NCBI RefSeq assembly: GCF_009651005.1
Contig: NZ_WHVW01000002.1
Location: forward strand, 248,001-312,000
Direction of reading: 5' to 3'
DNA length: 64,000 nucleotides
Source of the DNA: Sporosarcina obsidiansis
Lineage (GTDB): Bacteria; Bacillota; Bacilli; Bacillales_A; Planococcaceae
Shown: positions 7,453 through 17,211 of the stretch, piece by piece
Numbering within the stretch: the stretch's first letter is position 1
Layout of the letters: the number at the start of each line of letters is the position of its first letter
The notes under the pieces: model-generated
Databases searched by the model: none
Seen by the model: the letters and a program-made list of their open reading frames with translations, nothing else
What the model was told of the DNA's origin: nothing
Program-made: the position numbers and the translations under genes

Positions 7453-8247
7453 TCAACGGTTTTCTAGGTCAGACAATATAGGAAATAAACTTTCTAAATG
7501 ATCGATCTCATAAGTCGGCTTTACTTCATCGCTTGGCGGCTTGTTTTCACGGTTGATCCAGACATTCTTCATCCCAACTCGACTAGAGCCTAGGATATCC
7601 GTCATGAGGTTGTCTCCAATCATGAGGGCCTCGTCCGCTTGAACACCACAAGTGCTAAGGACATGCTGGAAGATGGATGCATCAGGCTTTCCTTTACCGA
7701 ATGCCCCTGACACGATGATATGATCAAAATATGGTGGAAGTTCTGGAGTAATTGTTAATTTAATCTGTTGTAGGCTAGGCGAGCCATTTGTCAGTAATAT
7801 TAGCTGATACTTCCCTTTCAAGCGATCTAATACATCAAATGTCTCGTCATAGATAAAGGGATGGTTCTTACGTTCTTTCGGGAATACCTCCGCTAACTCT
7901 CTACCGAACGCTTCATCCTCAAAGCCTAGTTTTTTTAAACCATTAATCCAAGCATCTCGTTGATATCCAGGGACGATTTCTTTCATTTTCTGAAATTCTT
8001 CACCTGGATCGTCAAATACGCCCCATAACCCTTCAAACGGATTGATGCCAATGTTTTGCGTGTGTGCAAACGTTTCATACGTCGCATAAAGTTCTCTTGC
8101 CTCTTCGCGTACAGCCTTTTCTAGCTCAACTGGGTTGATTCCTGTTTTTTTCGTAGCATATTCGCAAGTTTTCTGAAACGCCATGGCAATACTTTTTGCA
8201 TCCCAAATTAACGTGTCATCCAAATCAAAAATCAGTGTTTTCATCAT
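7453..8247 (-). CDS. HAD-IA family phosphatase (YsaA-like)
   Basis: A 264-residue soluble hydrolase. Motif I is [12 protein letters not shown] (about 5-16), motif [13 protein letters not shown] (about 150), and motif [15 protein letters not shown] plus [13 protein letters not shown] large helical cap lies between residues 18 and 130; [16 protein letters not shown] is a recognisable signature of the Bacillus YsaA-like group. The substrate is unknown from sequence. Position beside serA, and the absence of another dedicated phosphoserine phosphatase in the window apart from the HAD-IB gene at 1241, makes serine synthesis a reasonable guess. Tandem ATGs at 8247 and 8244 leave the start uncertain by one residue. 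Confidence 0.8.
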   Translation of the reverse strand: MMKTLIFDLDDTLIWDAKSIAMAFQKTCEYATKKTGINPVELEKAVREEARELYATYETFAHTQNIGINPFEGLWGVFDDPGEEFQKMKEIVPGYQRDAWINGLKKLGFEDEAFGRELAEVFPKERKNHPFIYDETFDVLDRLKGKYQLILLTNGSPSLQQIKLTITPELPPYFDHIIVSGAFGKGKPDASIFQHVLSTCGVQADEALMIGDNLMTDILGSSRVGMKNVWINRENKPPSDEVKPTYEIDHLESLFPILSDLENR

Positions 8248-8422
8248 GCCACCATCCCATTCAAATTGTAAGTATCGTTGTTACATCCAATTCTAATTAT
8301 ACACACTTAGCTAGTAGATTGTTAGCTACGAAACATCTCTAACATTGGTCGAACAAATTTCGACAATTTGTGCATGAATAATCGGAAAGAAGGGAAACTA
8401 ATGGCTAGGAGGTGAGCTGTAA

Positions 8423-8977
8423 TTGACACAACACTATTTTATCGGCATCTCTGTTGGCGGAACTACTCCTATTCTGGAATTGTCAGAGCACTTTCGTACA
8501 AAATATCAATTAGCCGAGAGATATAAAGTAATTCCTCACGATGAAGACTTGCATATCACGATGCGTTATATAGGAAAATTAGAGGAAGACCATATGCACT
8601 TGTTGACCTCGTCATTACAAAACATTGCGGATGATCATAGTTGTTTTTCTACATCCATTACTGGCTTATCATTTTTCGGATCACCTACAGGACCACGTGT
8701 TGTCTACCTTTCCGTAGAGGCAGTCGGGATGATGAGACATATGCAAAAAAAAATCTCTAAACATACTGAAAGCTTGCTCGAACTACAAAAAGAAAATCGT
8801 TTTGTCCCCCATATTACGATTGCAAAGAAGCGAAAAACAGCCGAAAAGATGCAAATTGTAAAAGAAGCCGTCTCCCCTCTTAAACTCGAAATTACTGGGT
8901 TTAGTTTATTCAAAATTCATCCGAATGAACGCCCTTCTTATGAAGAAATAGCTTTTTTTCCATTAAAAAAGAGCTGA
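8423..8977 (+). CDS. thpR: RNA 2',3'-cyclic phosphodiesterase ThpR (2'-5' RNA ligase family)
   Basis: A 184-residue 2H phosphoesterase with both His-x-Thr motifs: DLHITMRYIG (about 44-53) and VPHITIAKKR (about 129-138). Proteins of this family hydrolyse 2',3'-cyclic phosphates and, in vitro, join tRNA halves through 2'-5' bonds; the cellular role in Bacillota is unclear. TTG start, supported by AGGAGGTGA eight bases upstream. It is a single gene between the divergent HAD gene and the convergent chemoreceptor. Confidence 0.88.
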   Translation: MTQHYFIGISVGGTTPILELSEHFRTKYQLAERYKVIPHDEDLHITMRYIGKLEEDHMHLLTSSLQNIADDHSCFSTSITGLSFFGSPTGPRVVYLSVEAVGMMRHMQKKISKHTESLLELQKENRFVPHITIAKKRKTAEKMQIVKEAVSPLKLEITGFSLFKIHPNERPSYEEIAFFPLKKS

Positions 8978-9006
8978 TTGCATGTATAAGCAACCAGCTC
9001 TTTTCT
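8967..9006. terminator. Bidirectional terminator between thpR and chemoreceptor gene
   Basis: AAAAGAGCTGATTGC with GCAACCAGCTCTTTT around an 8-base loop, T-runs on both strands, between convergent genes. Confidence 0.85.
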
Positions 9007-9039
9007 TCTAATATTTAGTCACCTGCTAGTAATGAACAT

Positions 9040-10728
9040 TTACACTTGAAAACGTCCCATATCGTTTTGAAGCTGTTCTGCCAACTCGGCCAGTGTTTGT
9101 GAGCTAGAAGTAATCTCTTCATTTGCCGCTAATTGCTGCTCGGTCGCTGCACTTGTAGATTGTGCTTCTGCTGAGGCTTGTATAGCCAGTTCCTCGACTT
9201 GTTTCGCACCATTAGCTACTTCATCCGTCATTGCGCGAATTTCCTCAATAGCTGCTGATACAGTAGATATTTTCTCACTAACATCCGTCGTGGCTTGCTC
9301 AATATTCATAAATACAGTACTCGTTTTTTCTGTAGATGATAAGCCTTCATCCACACGCTTCCGTCCTTCTCCTGTACTGTTGACCGCTTTTGTCACATTC
9401 TGAATCATCGTATCGATCATACGTCCAATATCTTCAGCCGATCGCTTGGATTGCTCGGCCAAGTTTCGCACTTCTTCGGCTACGACTGCAAAACCTTTCC
9501 CATGCTCTCCTGCACGTGCTGCTTCAATTGCAGCGTTTAAAGCCAATAAATTTGTCTGTTCCGCAATATCTGTAATCATCCGCGTAACATTTCGAATGTT
9601 TTCTGAATGTCCGGCCATATCATGAATAATAGTGGTGGATTCCCCTATCGTCTGGCTAATCGTTTTCATTTCGTTCGAAAACTCTTCCATCAATAGTGAT
9701 CCTTCCCTTACTAATTTTGACACCTCTTCCGAAGATCCTAACATCTCTTCATTATCATCCGTAATTTGATCGATCGCTGTTATCATTTCTTTCATAGAAA
9801 GAGTGGACTGGCTAACAATTTGTGCTTGCGAGTCGCTCGTCTGCAAATTCTTCTCTGAAATTTCAGCAACCATTTCAGAAGCAGCCAAACTTTCTTCTGC
9901 ACTGGCAGATAATTCTTCTGACTGAACAGCTAACTGAACAGCGGAATCTCTAGCACGTTGAATAATGCCTCGTAAATCATGAACCATTTTGTTTAACGCG
10001 ATGGACATATCACCAATTTCATCTCGGTTTTTCACAGTTACTTCTTCCAAAGCAAAATTTCCATTTGAAACTTCGGTTAACGCTTCAGTCATTTGACGAA
10101 CTGGCCTAGAAATCAATCTGCTAATGATAATGGTAATCGTGATACTTACAATAACGCCTATAAGTATTAAAATACCACTGAAAATAATAGCATTAGCTGT
10201 ATAGCTATTCACTTCTTTTTGCAAATTATCACGTTCTGTCGTCTGGTGCTCAATCAATGTATGTATATTTCTAGAAATCACATCTTGATAAATCGCACCA
10301 TTCGTGCCTATCTGCAAGGCTTTTTGGGAATTCCCCGCTTGTACTTCTGTCACCACATTGCGCAAGACACCTTCATAATTAACAGTTGCTGCACTAATTT
10401 CCATCAATGCTTTTTTCATATCTTTATTGCGAATGATCTCTTCTAGAATCTTCAAACGCTCTGCATTATTTTGTTTCGCATTCTCTATTTCTTCTAAATA
10501 AGCAGGGTTTTCATAGAGCATGTATCCTCGAATATTACTAGCCAAGGCGTTTTGATCTTTTAACTGTTGTTCTAATAAAACAACCTTATACATTCGGTCG
10601 TCAATTAAGAATTGGTATCGATCATTGACGTTACTTAACGCAAAGAAACCAACAATCCCTATAAGTATCATCAAAAATACGACACTTAAAAAACCACCCC
10701 ATAATTTTTTCCCTACCGTGAACTTCAC
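9040..10728 (-). CDS. Methyl-accepting chemotaxis protein
   Basis: A chemoreceptor of about 562 residues: TM1 about 11-31, extracellular four-helix-bundle-like sensor about 32-178, TM2 about 180-205, HAMP about 206-260 ([19 protein letters not shown]), then a long signalling coiled coil whose hairpin tip contains [19 protein letters not shown]. It should couple to CheW/CheA at a pole. Ligand unknown. Start chosen at GTG (protein starts [10 protein letters not shown]) because GAAGGGGATGGG lies 5' of it; ATGs at 10746 and 10737 have no good ribosome site. No chemotaxis genes adjoin. Confidence 0.88.
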   Translation of the reverse strand: MKFTVGKKLWGGFLSVVFLMILIGIVGFFALSNVNDRYQFLIDDRMYKVVLLEQQLKDQNALASNIRGYMLYENPAYLEEIENAKQNNAERLKILEEIIRNKDMKKALMEISAATVNYEGVLRNVVTEVQAGNSQKALQIGTNGAIYQDVISRNIHTLIEHQTTERDNLQKEVNSYTANAIIFSGILILIGVIVSITITIIISRLISRPVRQMTEALTEVSNGNFALEEVTVKNRDEIGDMSIALNKMVHDLRGIIQRARDSAVQLAVQSEELSASAEESLAASEMVAEISEKNLQTSDSQAQIVSQSTLSMKEMITAIDQITDDNEEMLGSSEEVSKLVREGSLLMEEFSNEMKTISQTIGESTTIIHDMAGHSENIRNVTRMITDIAEQTNLLALNAAIEAARAGEHGKGFAVVAEEVRNLAEQSKRSAEDIGRMIDTMIQNVTKAVNSTGEGRKRVDEGLSSTEKTSTVFMNIEQATTDVSEKISTVSAAIEEIRAMTDEVANGAKQVEELAIQASAEAQSTSAATEQQLAANEEITSSSQTLAELAEQLQNDMGRFQV

Positions 10729-10922
10729 AAATCCCATCCCCTTCATCTATCTATGAGCATATGTATTCAGTGATTTTTACACCTTACTGATTATACCTCA
10801 ATAATTTATAGACGTATAGATACAGGACATGCTTTATGAAAAATGAACCATTTCACTTACTCGATAACTATTCATCTTGATTTTGTATTTAACATAGATG
10901 CATCATGTAGATGGTTTGAATA

Positions 10923-12263
10923 TTACTCTGTTACTTCCCGGATCGCTTGCTCAAGGATCGCCACCATCTCTGCCAATTGCTCAGTAGTGGCGGCAAGAGG
11001 TGGCATGAAGACGATCACATCACCTAATGGACGGGTCAACAAGCCAAGCTCTCTCATTTTCAACGTACACTGATAGGCGACACGTTCTTCAAAAGGAAAT
11101 GGCTCTTTTGTAGATCGGTTTTTTACTATTTCTATTCCGCACATGAGTCCACATTGGCGCACATCCCCGACATGCTCTAACTGTTTGATATCCTGAAGCA
11201 ACTCTGTCAGCAGGTCTCCCTTATCTGCCGCTTGTTGTATCAAACTTTCATTTTCAAAAATTTCCAGATTAGCTAGTGCAGCTGCGCAACCAAGTTGATT
11301 GCCTGTATAGGAGTGACCATGGAAAAACGTCTTCATTTCTTCGTACGTTCCATAGAAGGCTTGATAGATTTCATCTGTTGCGAGTGTTGCTGCTACAGGC
11401 AAATATCCCCCCGTTAAACCTTTAGCTACCGTCATTAAATCAGGCTGGATGCCCTCATGCTCTACCGCGAACATTTTTCCCGTACGTCCGAAACCAGTCG
11501 CCACTTCATCCACGATCAACATCACATTAAATTCCCGGCATAATGATTCTACACCCTTTAAGTATCCGGCGGGCATCGTGTTCATACCGCCTGCTCCTTG
11601 AATCATCGGCTCCAACACCATCCCAGCAATCTCTTCGTGTTGTTCCTCAAATAGTGAGCGCAATTCACGTAAACTTTCGTCGCGCACTACCTGTTCATCT
11701 CCAGAGGAATGTCTGTAGATTGCAGGAAACGGAATAACAAGCGCATCAAATAATAAAGATGTATACACTTTATGATAAAGGTCAATGGAACCGACACTCA
11801 TCGTGCCAACCGTATCCCCGTGATAGCCATTGCTTAGCGTCACAAATTTCGTCTTCTGATGGTGGCCTTTATTTTGCCAATATTGATAGGCCATCTTCAC
11901 AGCAATTTCCACAGAAGTCGCTCCACTATCCGAATAAAATACTCGAGTCAGTCCCTCAGGTACCAACTTGACCAATTTCTCTGCCAATAGAATCGAAGGC
12001 ACATTTGCAGCCCCCAATAAAGTGGAATGAGCGATTAATTGAAGTTGATTTTGAATCGCTTCATCAATTTCTTTCTTTCGATGACCATGCACGTTTAACC
12101 ACAATGAAGAATACCCATCAAGATACGTATTGCCATATATATCCGTAACAGTTACTCCTTCCCCACTTTCGATAATAAGCGGATCTTGCTCATAATCGGA
12201 CATTTGTGTAAAAGGCAACCACATATATTGTTTACTCTTCTCCAACAGTTGATCTGCTTTCAT
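10923..12263 (-). CDS. bioA: Adenosylmethionine-8-amino-7-oxononanoate aminotransferase BioA
   Basis: A 446-residue class III PLP aminotransferase converting KAPA to DAPA with SAM as amino donor. Visible features are [11 protein letters not shown] near the start (substrate pocket), [13 protein letters not shown], the [12 protein letters not shown] motif, [14 protein letters not shown] (PLP Asp) and the catalytic Lys in [22 protein letters not shown] precedes the ATG, and its first 32 bases overlap the end of bioD, so translation is probably coupled. It is second in a bioD-bioA operon repressed through the BirA operator upstream of bioD. Confidence 0.95.
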   Translation of the reverse strand: MKADQLLEKSKQYMWLPFTQMSDYEQDPLIIESGEGVTVTDIYGNTYLDGYSSLWLNVHGHRKKEIDEAIQNQLQLIAHSTLLGAANVPSILLAEKLVKLVPEGLTRVFYSDSGATSVEIAVKMAYQYWQNKGHHQKTKFVTLSNGYHGDTVGTMSVGSIDLYHKVYTSLLFDALVIPFPAIYRHSSGDEQVVRDESLRELRSLFEEQHEEIAGMVLEPMIQGAGGMNTMPAGYLKGVESLCREFNVMLIVDEVATGFGRTGKMFAVEHEGIQPDLMTVAKGLTGGYLPVAATLATDEIYQAFYGTYEEMKTFFHGHSYTGNQLGCAAALANLEIFENESLIQQAADKGDLLTELLQDIKQLEHVGDVRQCGLMCGIEIVKNRSTKEPFPFEERVAYQCTLKMRELGLLTRPLGDVIVFMPPLAATTEQLAEMVAILEQAIREVTE

Positions 12264-12975
12264 TTGTCAACGCCTCCTTTAAAATAGTGATATTCCAATG
12301 TTGATAGCATGCTTTTCTTTTTACCGGATCAGTTAATGTATCGCGAATGTTGCTTTGAAACGGGATCGTTCCAATAACAGGGATATCGGTTAGCATACGA
12401 ATCATCTCTATATTATTTCGAACAATTTCTGGTGGATCTTGCTGCAAATCATTGAATAATACCCCTGCAATTGGGATACCTTTCGATTCCAAAGCTTTAA
12501 TGGAAAGCATCGTGTGATTAATTGTTCCCACGCCTGCACGAGCTACCAACACGACAGGTGCTTTAAGTTCTTTCATCCAATCGATCAGACAATAGCCATT
12601 TGTGGTCAATGGAACATACAGCCCTCCTGCCCCTTCCACCACTACGCCACCATGTAAGTTTTCTAACTGCTCCACTGACTCGGTGAGCCTTGACGGTTCA
12701 ATCTCGACATTTTCTAAGCACGCGGCCAAATGAGGAGAACATGGCTTCTCAAATAAATACTCCGTTTTCATTTGTTTCATCTCTACATCTAACGCTAATT
12801 GATAGGTCATTACGTCAGGCGCAATCCAATCACCATTTTGTAAAATCGCGCCAGTTTGGACCGGCTTGAATGGAATGAAATGAAGCCCATGATCATGTAA
12901 AAAACTACGAATCAATGTCGTAGCGATCGTTTTGCCTACATCCGTATCCGTTCCGGTAACGAATAAAACAGACAT
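12232..12975 (-). CDS. bioD: Dethiobiotin synthase BioD
   Basis: A 247-residue ATP-dependent carboxylase closing the ureido ring of DAPA to give dethiobiotin. The N-terminal P-loop variant is [16 protein letters not shown] (about 6-21). [13 protein letters not shown] is the second nucleotide and substrate motif, and [10 protein letters not shown] resembles the base-binding region. AGGAGG lies seven bases before the ATG. It is first gene of a bioDA operon facing bioY; bioB and bioF are not in this window. Confidence 0.94.
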   Translation of the reverse strand: MSVLFVTGTDTDVGKTIATTLIRSFLHDHGLHFIPFKPVQTGAILQNGDWIAPDVMTYQLALDVEMKQMKTEYLFEKPCSPHLAACLENVEIEPSRLTESVEQLENLHGGVVVEGAGGLYVPLTTNGYCLIDWMKELKAPVVLVARAGVGTINHTMLSIKALESKGIPIAGVLFNDLQQDPPEIVRNNIEMIRMLTDIPVIGTIPFQSNIRDTLTDPVKRKACYQHWNITILKEALTNESRSTVGEE

Positions 12976-12994
12976 GAAAACTCCTCCTAAAAAA

Positions 12995-13031
12995 TATATG
13001 TTAACTAAATATAAAAATATGTTAACATATA
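12995..13031. promoter_or_regulatory. BirA operator shared by bioDA and bioY
   Basis: A perfect inverted repeat, TATATGTTAAC-15 bases-GTTAACATATA. This is the form of the Gram-positive biotin operator (GTTAAC half-sites about 15 bases apart). It sits between the divergent bioD and bioY starts (20 and 39 bp from the coding regions), so one biotinyl-5'-AMP-BirA dimer can shut off synthesis and uptake together. Confidence 0.88.
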
Positions 13032-13069
13032 GTCAGCAAGACAACAATAAGGAATAGGAGGATAAAAAA

Positions 13070-13639
13070 ATGAAAACAAGAGAAATAGTTCTTTGCGCGT
13101 TATTTGCAGCGCTTATGGGGGTAGGTGCGAATATTGCACCGTTACTAACGATTGGAGGGGTGCCGGTCACACTTCAGCTACTCTTTGCGATTTTAGCAGG
13201 CGGATTATTAGGAAGCAGAATGGGTAGTTTGTCTATGTTTTCTTATTTATTTATCGGACTTGCAGGCGCACCGATTTTCGCACAATTTAAAGGTGGACTC
13301 GGTAGCATTCTTAGTCCGACATTTGGCTATATTATCTCTTTCATCATCGTAGCTTATATAGTAGGGAAATTTTTTGAACATAAACAATCCCTGTTCACCT
13401 ACATCGGTGCAGGTTGTTTAGCTATTCTTGCCAATTATTTGATTGGGACAAATTATATGTATCTTGCTTATGTGTATTGGGTAGAAGCACCAGAAAGCTT
13501 CAGCTATCTGATCGCATGGTCTTGGATGGTCGCCTATCTGCCTTTGGATATCGGTGTCACTATACTTTCTCTAGTGCTTGTCCCAAGATTGCAAAAAGCA
13601 ATTAAAGTTCAGCCCGTCCGCAAACAAATCATATCGTAG
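13070..13639 (+). CDS. bioY: Biotin ECF transporter S component BioY
   Basis: A 189-residue membrane protein with about six helices. It starts MKTREIVLCALFAALMGVGA, and the A/G-rich first helix is the part that contacts the EcfT subunit. IGGVPVTLQLLFAILAGGLLG is typical of BioY. The family is the substrate-binding S unit of the energy-coupling-factor biotin importer, sharing the ATPase/EcfT module encoded elsewhere. AATAGGAGG precedes the ATG, and the BirA operator is immediately upstream. Confidence 0.93.
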   Translation: MKTREIVLCALFAALMGVGANIAPLLTIGGVPVTLQLLFAILAGGLLGSRMGSLSMFSYLFIGLAGAPIFAQFKGGLGSILSPTFGYIISFIIVAYIVGKFFEHKQSLFTYIGAGCLAILANYLIGTNYMYLAYVYWVEAPESFSYLIAWSWMVAYLPLDIGVTILSLVLVPRLQKAIKVQPVRKQIIS

Positions 13640-13642
13640 TCT

Positions 13643-13671
13643 AAATCCATCTCTCATGATGGATTTTTTTC
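13643..13671 (+). terminator. Terminator after bioY
   Basis: AAATCCATC-tctcat-GATGGATTTTTTT. Confidence 0.85.
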
Positions 13672-13731
13672 ATTTAGAAGGTGAGGAGTTCATGTATAAT
13701 AAGTTCATCAGTATAGAAAGGCGGCATTCTC

Positions 13732-14637
13732 TTGGAACTTATTAGTATCATTACTCCTGTATTATTTATTTTTATCATCGGTTTCATTGGACAAAAGTTT
13801 CTCTCATTCGATATCAAAACCATATCCACTGCAGCTCTTTACTTAATGTCCCCATTCCTAGCTTTCCGCACTTTCTACATGAATGAATTGGATCAATCGT
13901 ATTTGTATATTGCAGCGTTTGCTGTGTTACTGTTGGTTATATTATTCATAGTCGTTTGGTTGACTGCCAATATGATGAATGCTTCTCGTTCTGAACGGTC
14001 CGCGATGATTCTTGGTGGTGTATTTATGAATAGTGGAAACTATGGAGTACCTGTCGTGTTATTCGTGTTTGGATCTGACGCATTTGATTACGGTGTCATT
14101 ATGATGGTATTTCAGTCTATTCTCATGAATTCTATTGGTATTTTCTTCGCTTCGATAGGTGGAGAAGCCCAAGCGACTTGGCGTGATTCGATGCAACGTG
14201 TCATTCGCATGCCGTTGATTTACGCAGCTATTCTCGGCATAATTTTCCAAATTTCTTCCGTTAAATTATCAGATCCTATGATGCAAGGAATCGGCCTGAT
14301 AGCAGATGCGTCCATTCCAGTAGTCATGTTAGTTCTCGGTATGCAATTAGCAATGATTGTTAGAAAACGTGTCGCCTACCGCTATGTCACAGCGGTCACG
14401 TTAATTCGCATGATTCTATCCCCAGTAATTGCAGTTGTTATCTTATTATTTATGCCCGTAAATGATTTGCTGAAAGCGGTACTGATCATTCAAGCAGCGA
14501 TGCCCGGTTCAGCCAACACCACAATGTTTGCAGTTCAATTCGGTACAGAGCCCGATTTGGTTTCATTTACGACACTTACCACTACTTTGATGAGTTTGCT
14601 AACCATACCGATCGTCCTCTATTTCGTCATGATGTGA
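13732..14637 (+). CDS. AEC (auxin efflux carrier) family transporter
   Basis: A 301-residue protein with about ten membrane helices in two halves. It starts MELISIITPVLFIFIIGFIG, and its fold signatures are GGVFMNSGNYGVPVVLFVFG and the C-terminal AAMPGSANTTMFAVQFG. AEC/BASS-fold carriers in bacteria export or import organic acids such as malate; the substrate here is unknown. TTG start, seven bases after AAAGGCGG. It is a single gene. Confidence 0.82.
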   Translation: MELISIITPVLFIFIIGFIGQKFLSFDIKTISTAALYLMSPFLAFRTFYMNELDQSYLYIAAFAVLLLVILFIVVWLTANMMNASRSERSAMILGGVFMNSGNYGVPVVLFVFGSDAFDYGVIMMVFQSILMNSIGIFFASIGGEAQATWRDSMQRVIRMPLIYAAILGIIFQISSVKLSDPMMQGIGLIADASIPVVMLVLGMQLAMIVRKRVAYRYVTAVTLIRMILSPVIAVVILLFMPVNDLLKAVLIIQAAMPGSANTTMFAVQFGTEPDLVSFTTLTTTLMSLLTIPIVLYFVMM

Positions 14638-14691
14638 TCCAATCAATCATCTAAACTTTTTATTCGTCAGGATGGTATTTTTTTCGTTTTT

Positions 14692-14734
14692 CTAGTATAC
14701 TAGAGGTTCATGCCCTTGACGAAAATGCTCAAGG
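14692..14734. promoter_or_regulatory. Two palindromes upstream of the acyl-CoA dehydrogenase gene
   Basis: A perfect 12-bp palindrome CTAGTATACTAG (14692-14703) is followed by the inverted repeat CCTTGA-9-TCAAGG (14714-14734) in the 177-bp gap after the AEC gene. They are placed where an operator could control the downstream pair; no known regulator motif is recognised. Confidence 0.3.
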
Positions 14735-14814
14735 ATTTCTTGCGTTAATACATATATTACAAAAGATAGAATCTATAGATGAATGAAGACTGAAGTAGTA
14801 AGGACGTGTTTCTC

Positions 14815-15972
14815 GTGTCGACAGAACTTTTTATCACAACGGACTTTCAACGCCGCTGGGTCAATGAATTGACTGAGGCAGGTCCGTTTTTTAGCAGCTT
14901 TTCAGAGCAGTCTGATAAGCTCTCAAAATTTCCAAAAGAGAATATTAAAAAACTCGTGGACATGGGGTACACGACGTTAACATTGCCAAAAGAATTTGGT
15001 GGTGCAGGTATCAATGTAACGGATATGGTGTTATTTCAAGAAACGATTGCTCGTTTTGACAGTGCAACTGCTCTTGCTATCGGTTGGCATCAAGGGGTTA
15101 TTGGTGAACTATATGAAACGCGCTCTTGGACAGCAGAACAATTAATGCAGTTTGGTCAATCTGTTCAACAAGGTGCTCTTGTCAACCGTTCAGTAACAGA
15201 AGCTCAAACTGGCAGTCCAACACGTGGGGGTCGCCCTCAAACAATTGCAATCCGTTCAGGTGAAGACTGGGTGATCTCAGGCGAGAAAACATTTACTACC
15301 ATGGCCCCTGTGCTTTCTCATTTCTTAGCATCCGCTTGGATTGAAGAAAAGCAGCAAGTCGGGGTTTTCTTAATTCCTCGCGAATCAGAAGGTCTTTCGA
15401 TTAAAGAAACATGGCATACGATTTCGATGCGAGGAACGGAGAGCCAAACACTCGTTTTGGAACAGGTAAAAGCGACAGATGACCAGCTTGTGGAGTTGAA
15501 TGAATCACCTCGCAGCAATAAATTGAATGGTTGGTTGCTCCATATTCCGGCTTGTTATTTAGGAATTGCACAAGCGGCACGTGATTACGCGGTTCATTTT
15601 GCAGCAACTTACCAACCAAACAGTTTAACTGAGCCGATCGCTTCACTATTCAATATTCAAACACAGATTGGCAAGATGGATTTGGAGCTTATTAAGGCAC
15701 GTCATCTTCTATACGATATTGCTGCCATATATGACAATCCGGCTCGTCGTGTTCATTTGCAAAATGAATTAGGGGTTGCAAAGTCAATTGTTACAAATAG
15801 CGCGATTGAAATTGTGAACCTTGCGATGCGAATTGTTGGCGCAAAAAGTTTGGAACTATCCAATCCTCTTCAGCGCTATTATCGAGATGTGCGGGCAGGT
15901 TTGCATAATCCACCAATGGACGATATGACCATTACGAAATTAGCTCAAGCGGCAATTAACGAGCAAAAATGA
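14815..15972 (+). CDS. Acyl-CoA dehydrogenase family protein
   Basis: A 385-residue flavoprotein of the acyl-CoA dehydrogenase superfamily. The helical N domain has GYTTLTLPKEFGGAGINVTD and the beta domain VTEAQTGSPTRGG and WVISGEKTFTTMAP, which binds FAD. The C-terminal helical domain has NELGVAKSIVTNSAIEIVNL and RYYRDVRAGLHNPPMDD. The last motif, ending without the usual catalytic-Glu context, resembles the branch active on odd substrates or acting as monooxygenases, so the exact reaction is uncertain. GTG at 14815 is preferred over GTG at 14806 because AAGGA is correctly spaced only for the former. The last 4 bp overlap ypsA. Confidence 0.82.
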   Translation: MSTELFITTDFQRRWVNELTEAGPFFSSFSEQSDKLSKFPKENIKKLVDMGYTTLTLPKEFGGAGINVTDMVLFQETIARFDSATALAIGWHQGVIGELYETRSWTAEQLMQFGQSVQQGALVNRSVTEAQTGSPTRGGRPQTIAIRSGEDWVISGEKTFTTMAPVLSHFLASAWIEEKQQVGVFLIPRESEGLSIKETWHTISMRGTESQTLVLEQVKATDDQLVELNESPRSNKLNGWLLHIPACYLGIAQAARDYAVHFAATYQPNSLTEPIASLFNIQTQIGKMDLELIKARHLLYDIAAIYDNPARRVHLQNELGVAKSIVTNSAIEIVNLAMRIVGAKSLELSNPLQRYYRDVRAGLHNPPMDDMTITKLAQAAINEQK

Positions 15973-16526
15973 CTAAACGAGTAGTCATCAGCGGTTATAA
16001 AGCACATGAATTAGGGATTTTCAACGATCAGCATCCTGGCATCGCCATTATCAAGAAGGCATTGACAGACCAACTACTGACACTTCTTGAACAAGGACTA
16101 GAATGGGTTATTGTGAGCGGGCAGCTCGGAGTAGAAACGTGGGCAATTGAATGTGTTTGGGATTTACAAGAAGAATACCCGCATTTACAATATGCCGTGA
16201 TCACGCCGTTTCTTGATCAGCAAGCGAATTGGAATGAAACGAAACAAGAACTATACGAGCAAATCATCGCGATGGCCGATTACACTGTGAGCCTGACAAA
16301 TAAACCTTATGAAGCACCTTGGCAATTCGTCGAGAAGAACAAGTTCTTGTTACGAAACTCCGATGCGTTATTGCTAGTTTACGATGAGGAGAATGAAGGC
16401 TCACCTAAATTCCTTAAGCAAATGGCCGCTCAATTAGCAGAGACAACAGATTATGAATTACTATCGGTTACTGCAGATGATTTACAACTTATAGCGGAGG
16501 ATTTACAGCGAGAGCAATGGGAATGA
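15969..16526 (+). CDS. ypsA: YpsA-type SLOG-family protein (DUF1273)
   Basis: A 185-residue Rossmann-like protein. KRVVISGYKAHELGIF at the start and GLEWVIVSGQLGVETWA are the glycine motifs of the SLOG/LOG-like fold, predicted to bind a nucleotide or NAD-like ligand. YpsA in Bacillus and Staphylococcus influences cell division and FtsZ behaviour; ligand and mechanism are unresolved. The start codon overlaps the acyl-CoA dehydrogenase stop (ATGA), implying translational coupling, an unusual partner for ypsA. Confidence 0.85.
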   Translation: MTKRVVISGYKAHELGIFNDQHPGIAIIKKALTDQLLTLLEQGLEWVIVSGQLGVETWAIECVWDLQEEYPHLQYAVITPFLDQQANWNETKQELYEQIIAMADYTVSLTNKPYEAPWQFVEKNKFLLRNSDALLLVYDEENEGSPKFLKQMAAQLAETTDYELLSVTADDLQLIAEDLQREQWE

Positions 16527-16564
16527 AAAAGCGAAATGCCTACTATCGGCATTTCGCTTTTTGC
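16526..16564. terminator. Bidirectional terminator after ypsA
   Basis: AAAAAGCGAAATGCC-tactatc-GGCATTTCGCTTTTT, between convergent genes. Confidence 0.9.
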
Positions 16565-16581
16565 TGGTTATATCAATCCAA

Positions 16582-17121
16582 TCACTTAACAATCTTCAAT
16601 ACCTTTTTAAATTCATCGGTTCCTGCTTCTCCAATTAATTCATATAGAGCAGTTTCTACACAAGTTGCTGGGATGCCGAGACCTTTCATTTTCTCAAGAC
16701 CAATTTGTTTATTTTCTTTCGTTCGAGAAGTAACTGCATCTTCAATAACTTCAACTTCATATCCTTGATTCACCAAGTCTGCAGCGGTCATGTAAACACA
16801 AATATGTGTCTCGATTCCTGCAATTAGAACTTGCTTCCGACCGGAACTTTCTAGTTGTTTCATGAATTCTTCATTGCCAACCGCACTAAATGTCATTTTA
16901 GCGATTGGTTCCTGACCTTCTAGCAAGCTAGATAACGATTCGCTAGTCTTTCCAAGCCCATCTGGATATTGTTCCAACCAAAGTATAGGAACTTCTAATA
17001 CTTGCAAGCCTTTAATCAGTTTTTGTAGATTATCATGCAAGACTTCACTCTCATTAACGATCTGGGCAAGCTTTCCTTGTACATCCACTAATACGAATAC
17101 CGTTTGCTCTTTTTGCAACAT
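16582..17121 (-). CDS. Isochorismatase-family cysteine hydrolase
   Basis: A 179-residue cysteine hydrolase with the family triad: Asp in VFVLVDVQGKL (about 14), Lys in PIAKMTFSA (about 75), and Cys in VLIAGIETHICVYMTA (about 109). The family covers isochorismatase, nicotinamidase and carbamoyl hydrolases; this short YcaC-like form has no assigned substrate. Start placed at the ATG at 17121, eight bases after AAGGAGG; the ATG at 17127 is only two bases from it. Upstream lies a 335-bp repeat element. Confidence 0.85.
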   Translation of the reverse strand: MLQKEQTVFVLVDVQGKLAQIVNESEVLHDNLQKLIKGLQVLEVPILWLEQYPDGLGKTSESLSSLLEGQEPIAKMTFSAVGNEEFMKQLESSGRKQVLIAGIETHICVYMTAADLVNQGYEVEVIEDAVTSRTKENKQIGLEKMKGLGIPATCVETALYELIGEAGTDEFKKVLKIVK

Positions 17122-17211
17122 ATTCATTTCCTCCTTTATTCAATCATTCCCACCAGTATACCATATCTACATATTTATCAGAAAAGGGTAGCAACTTAAT
17201 TTATTCCGAAT

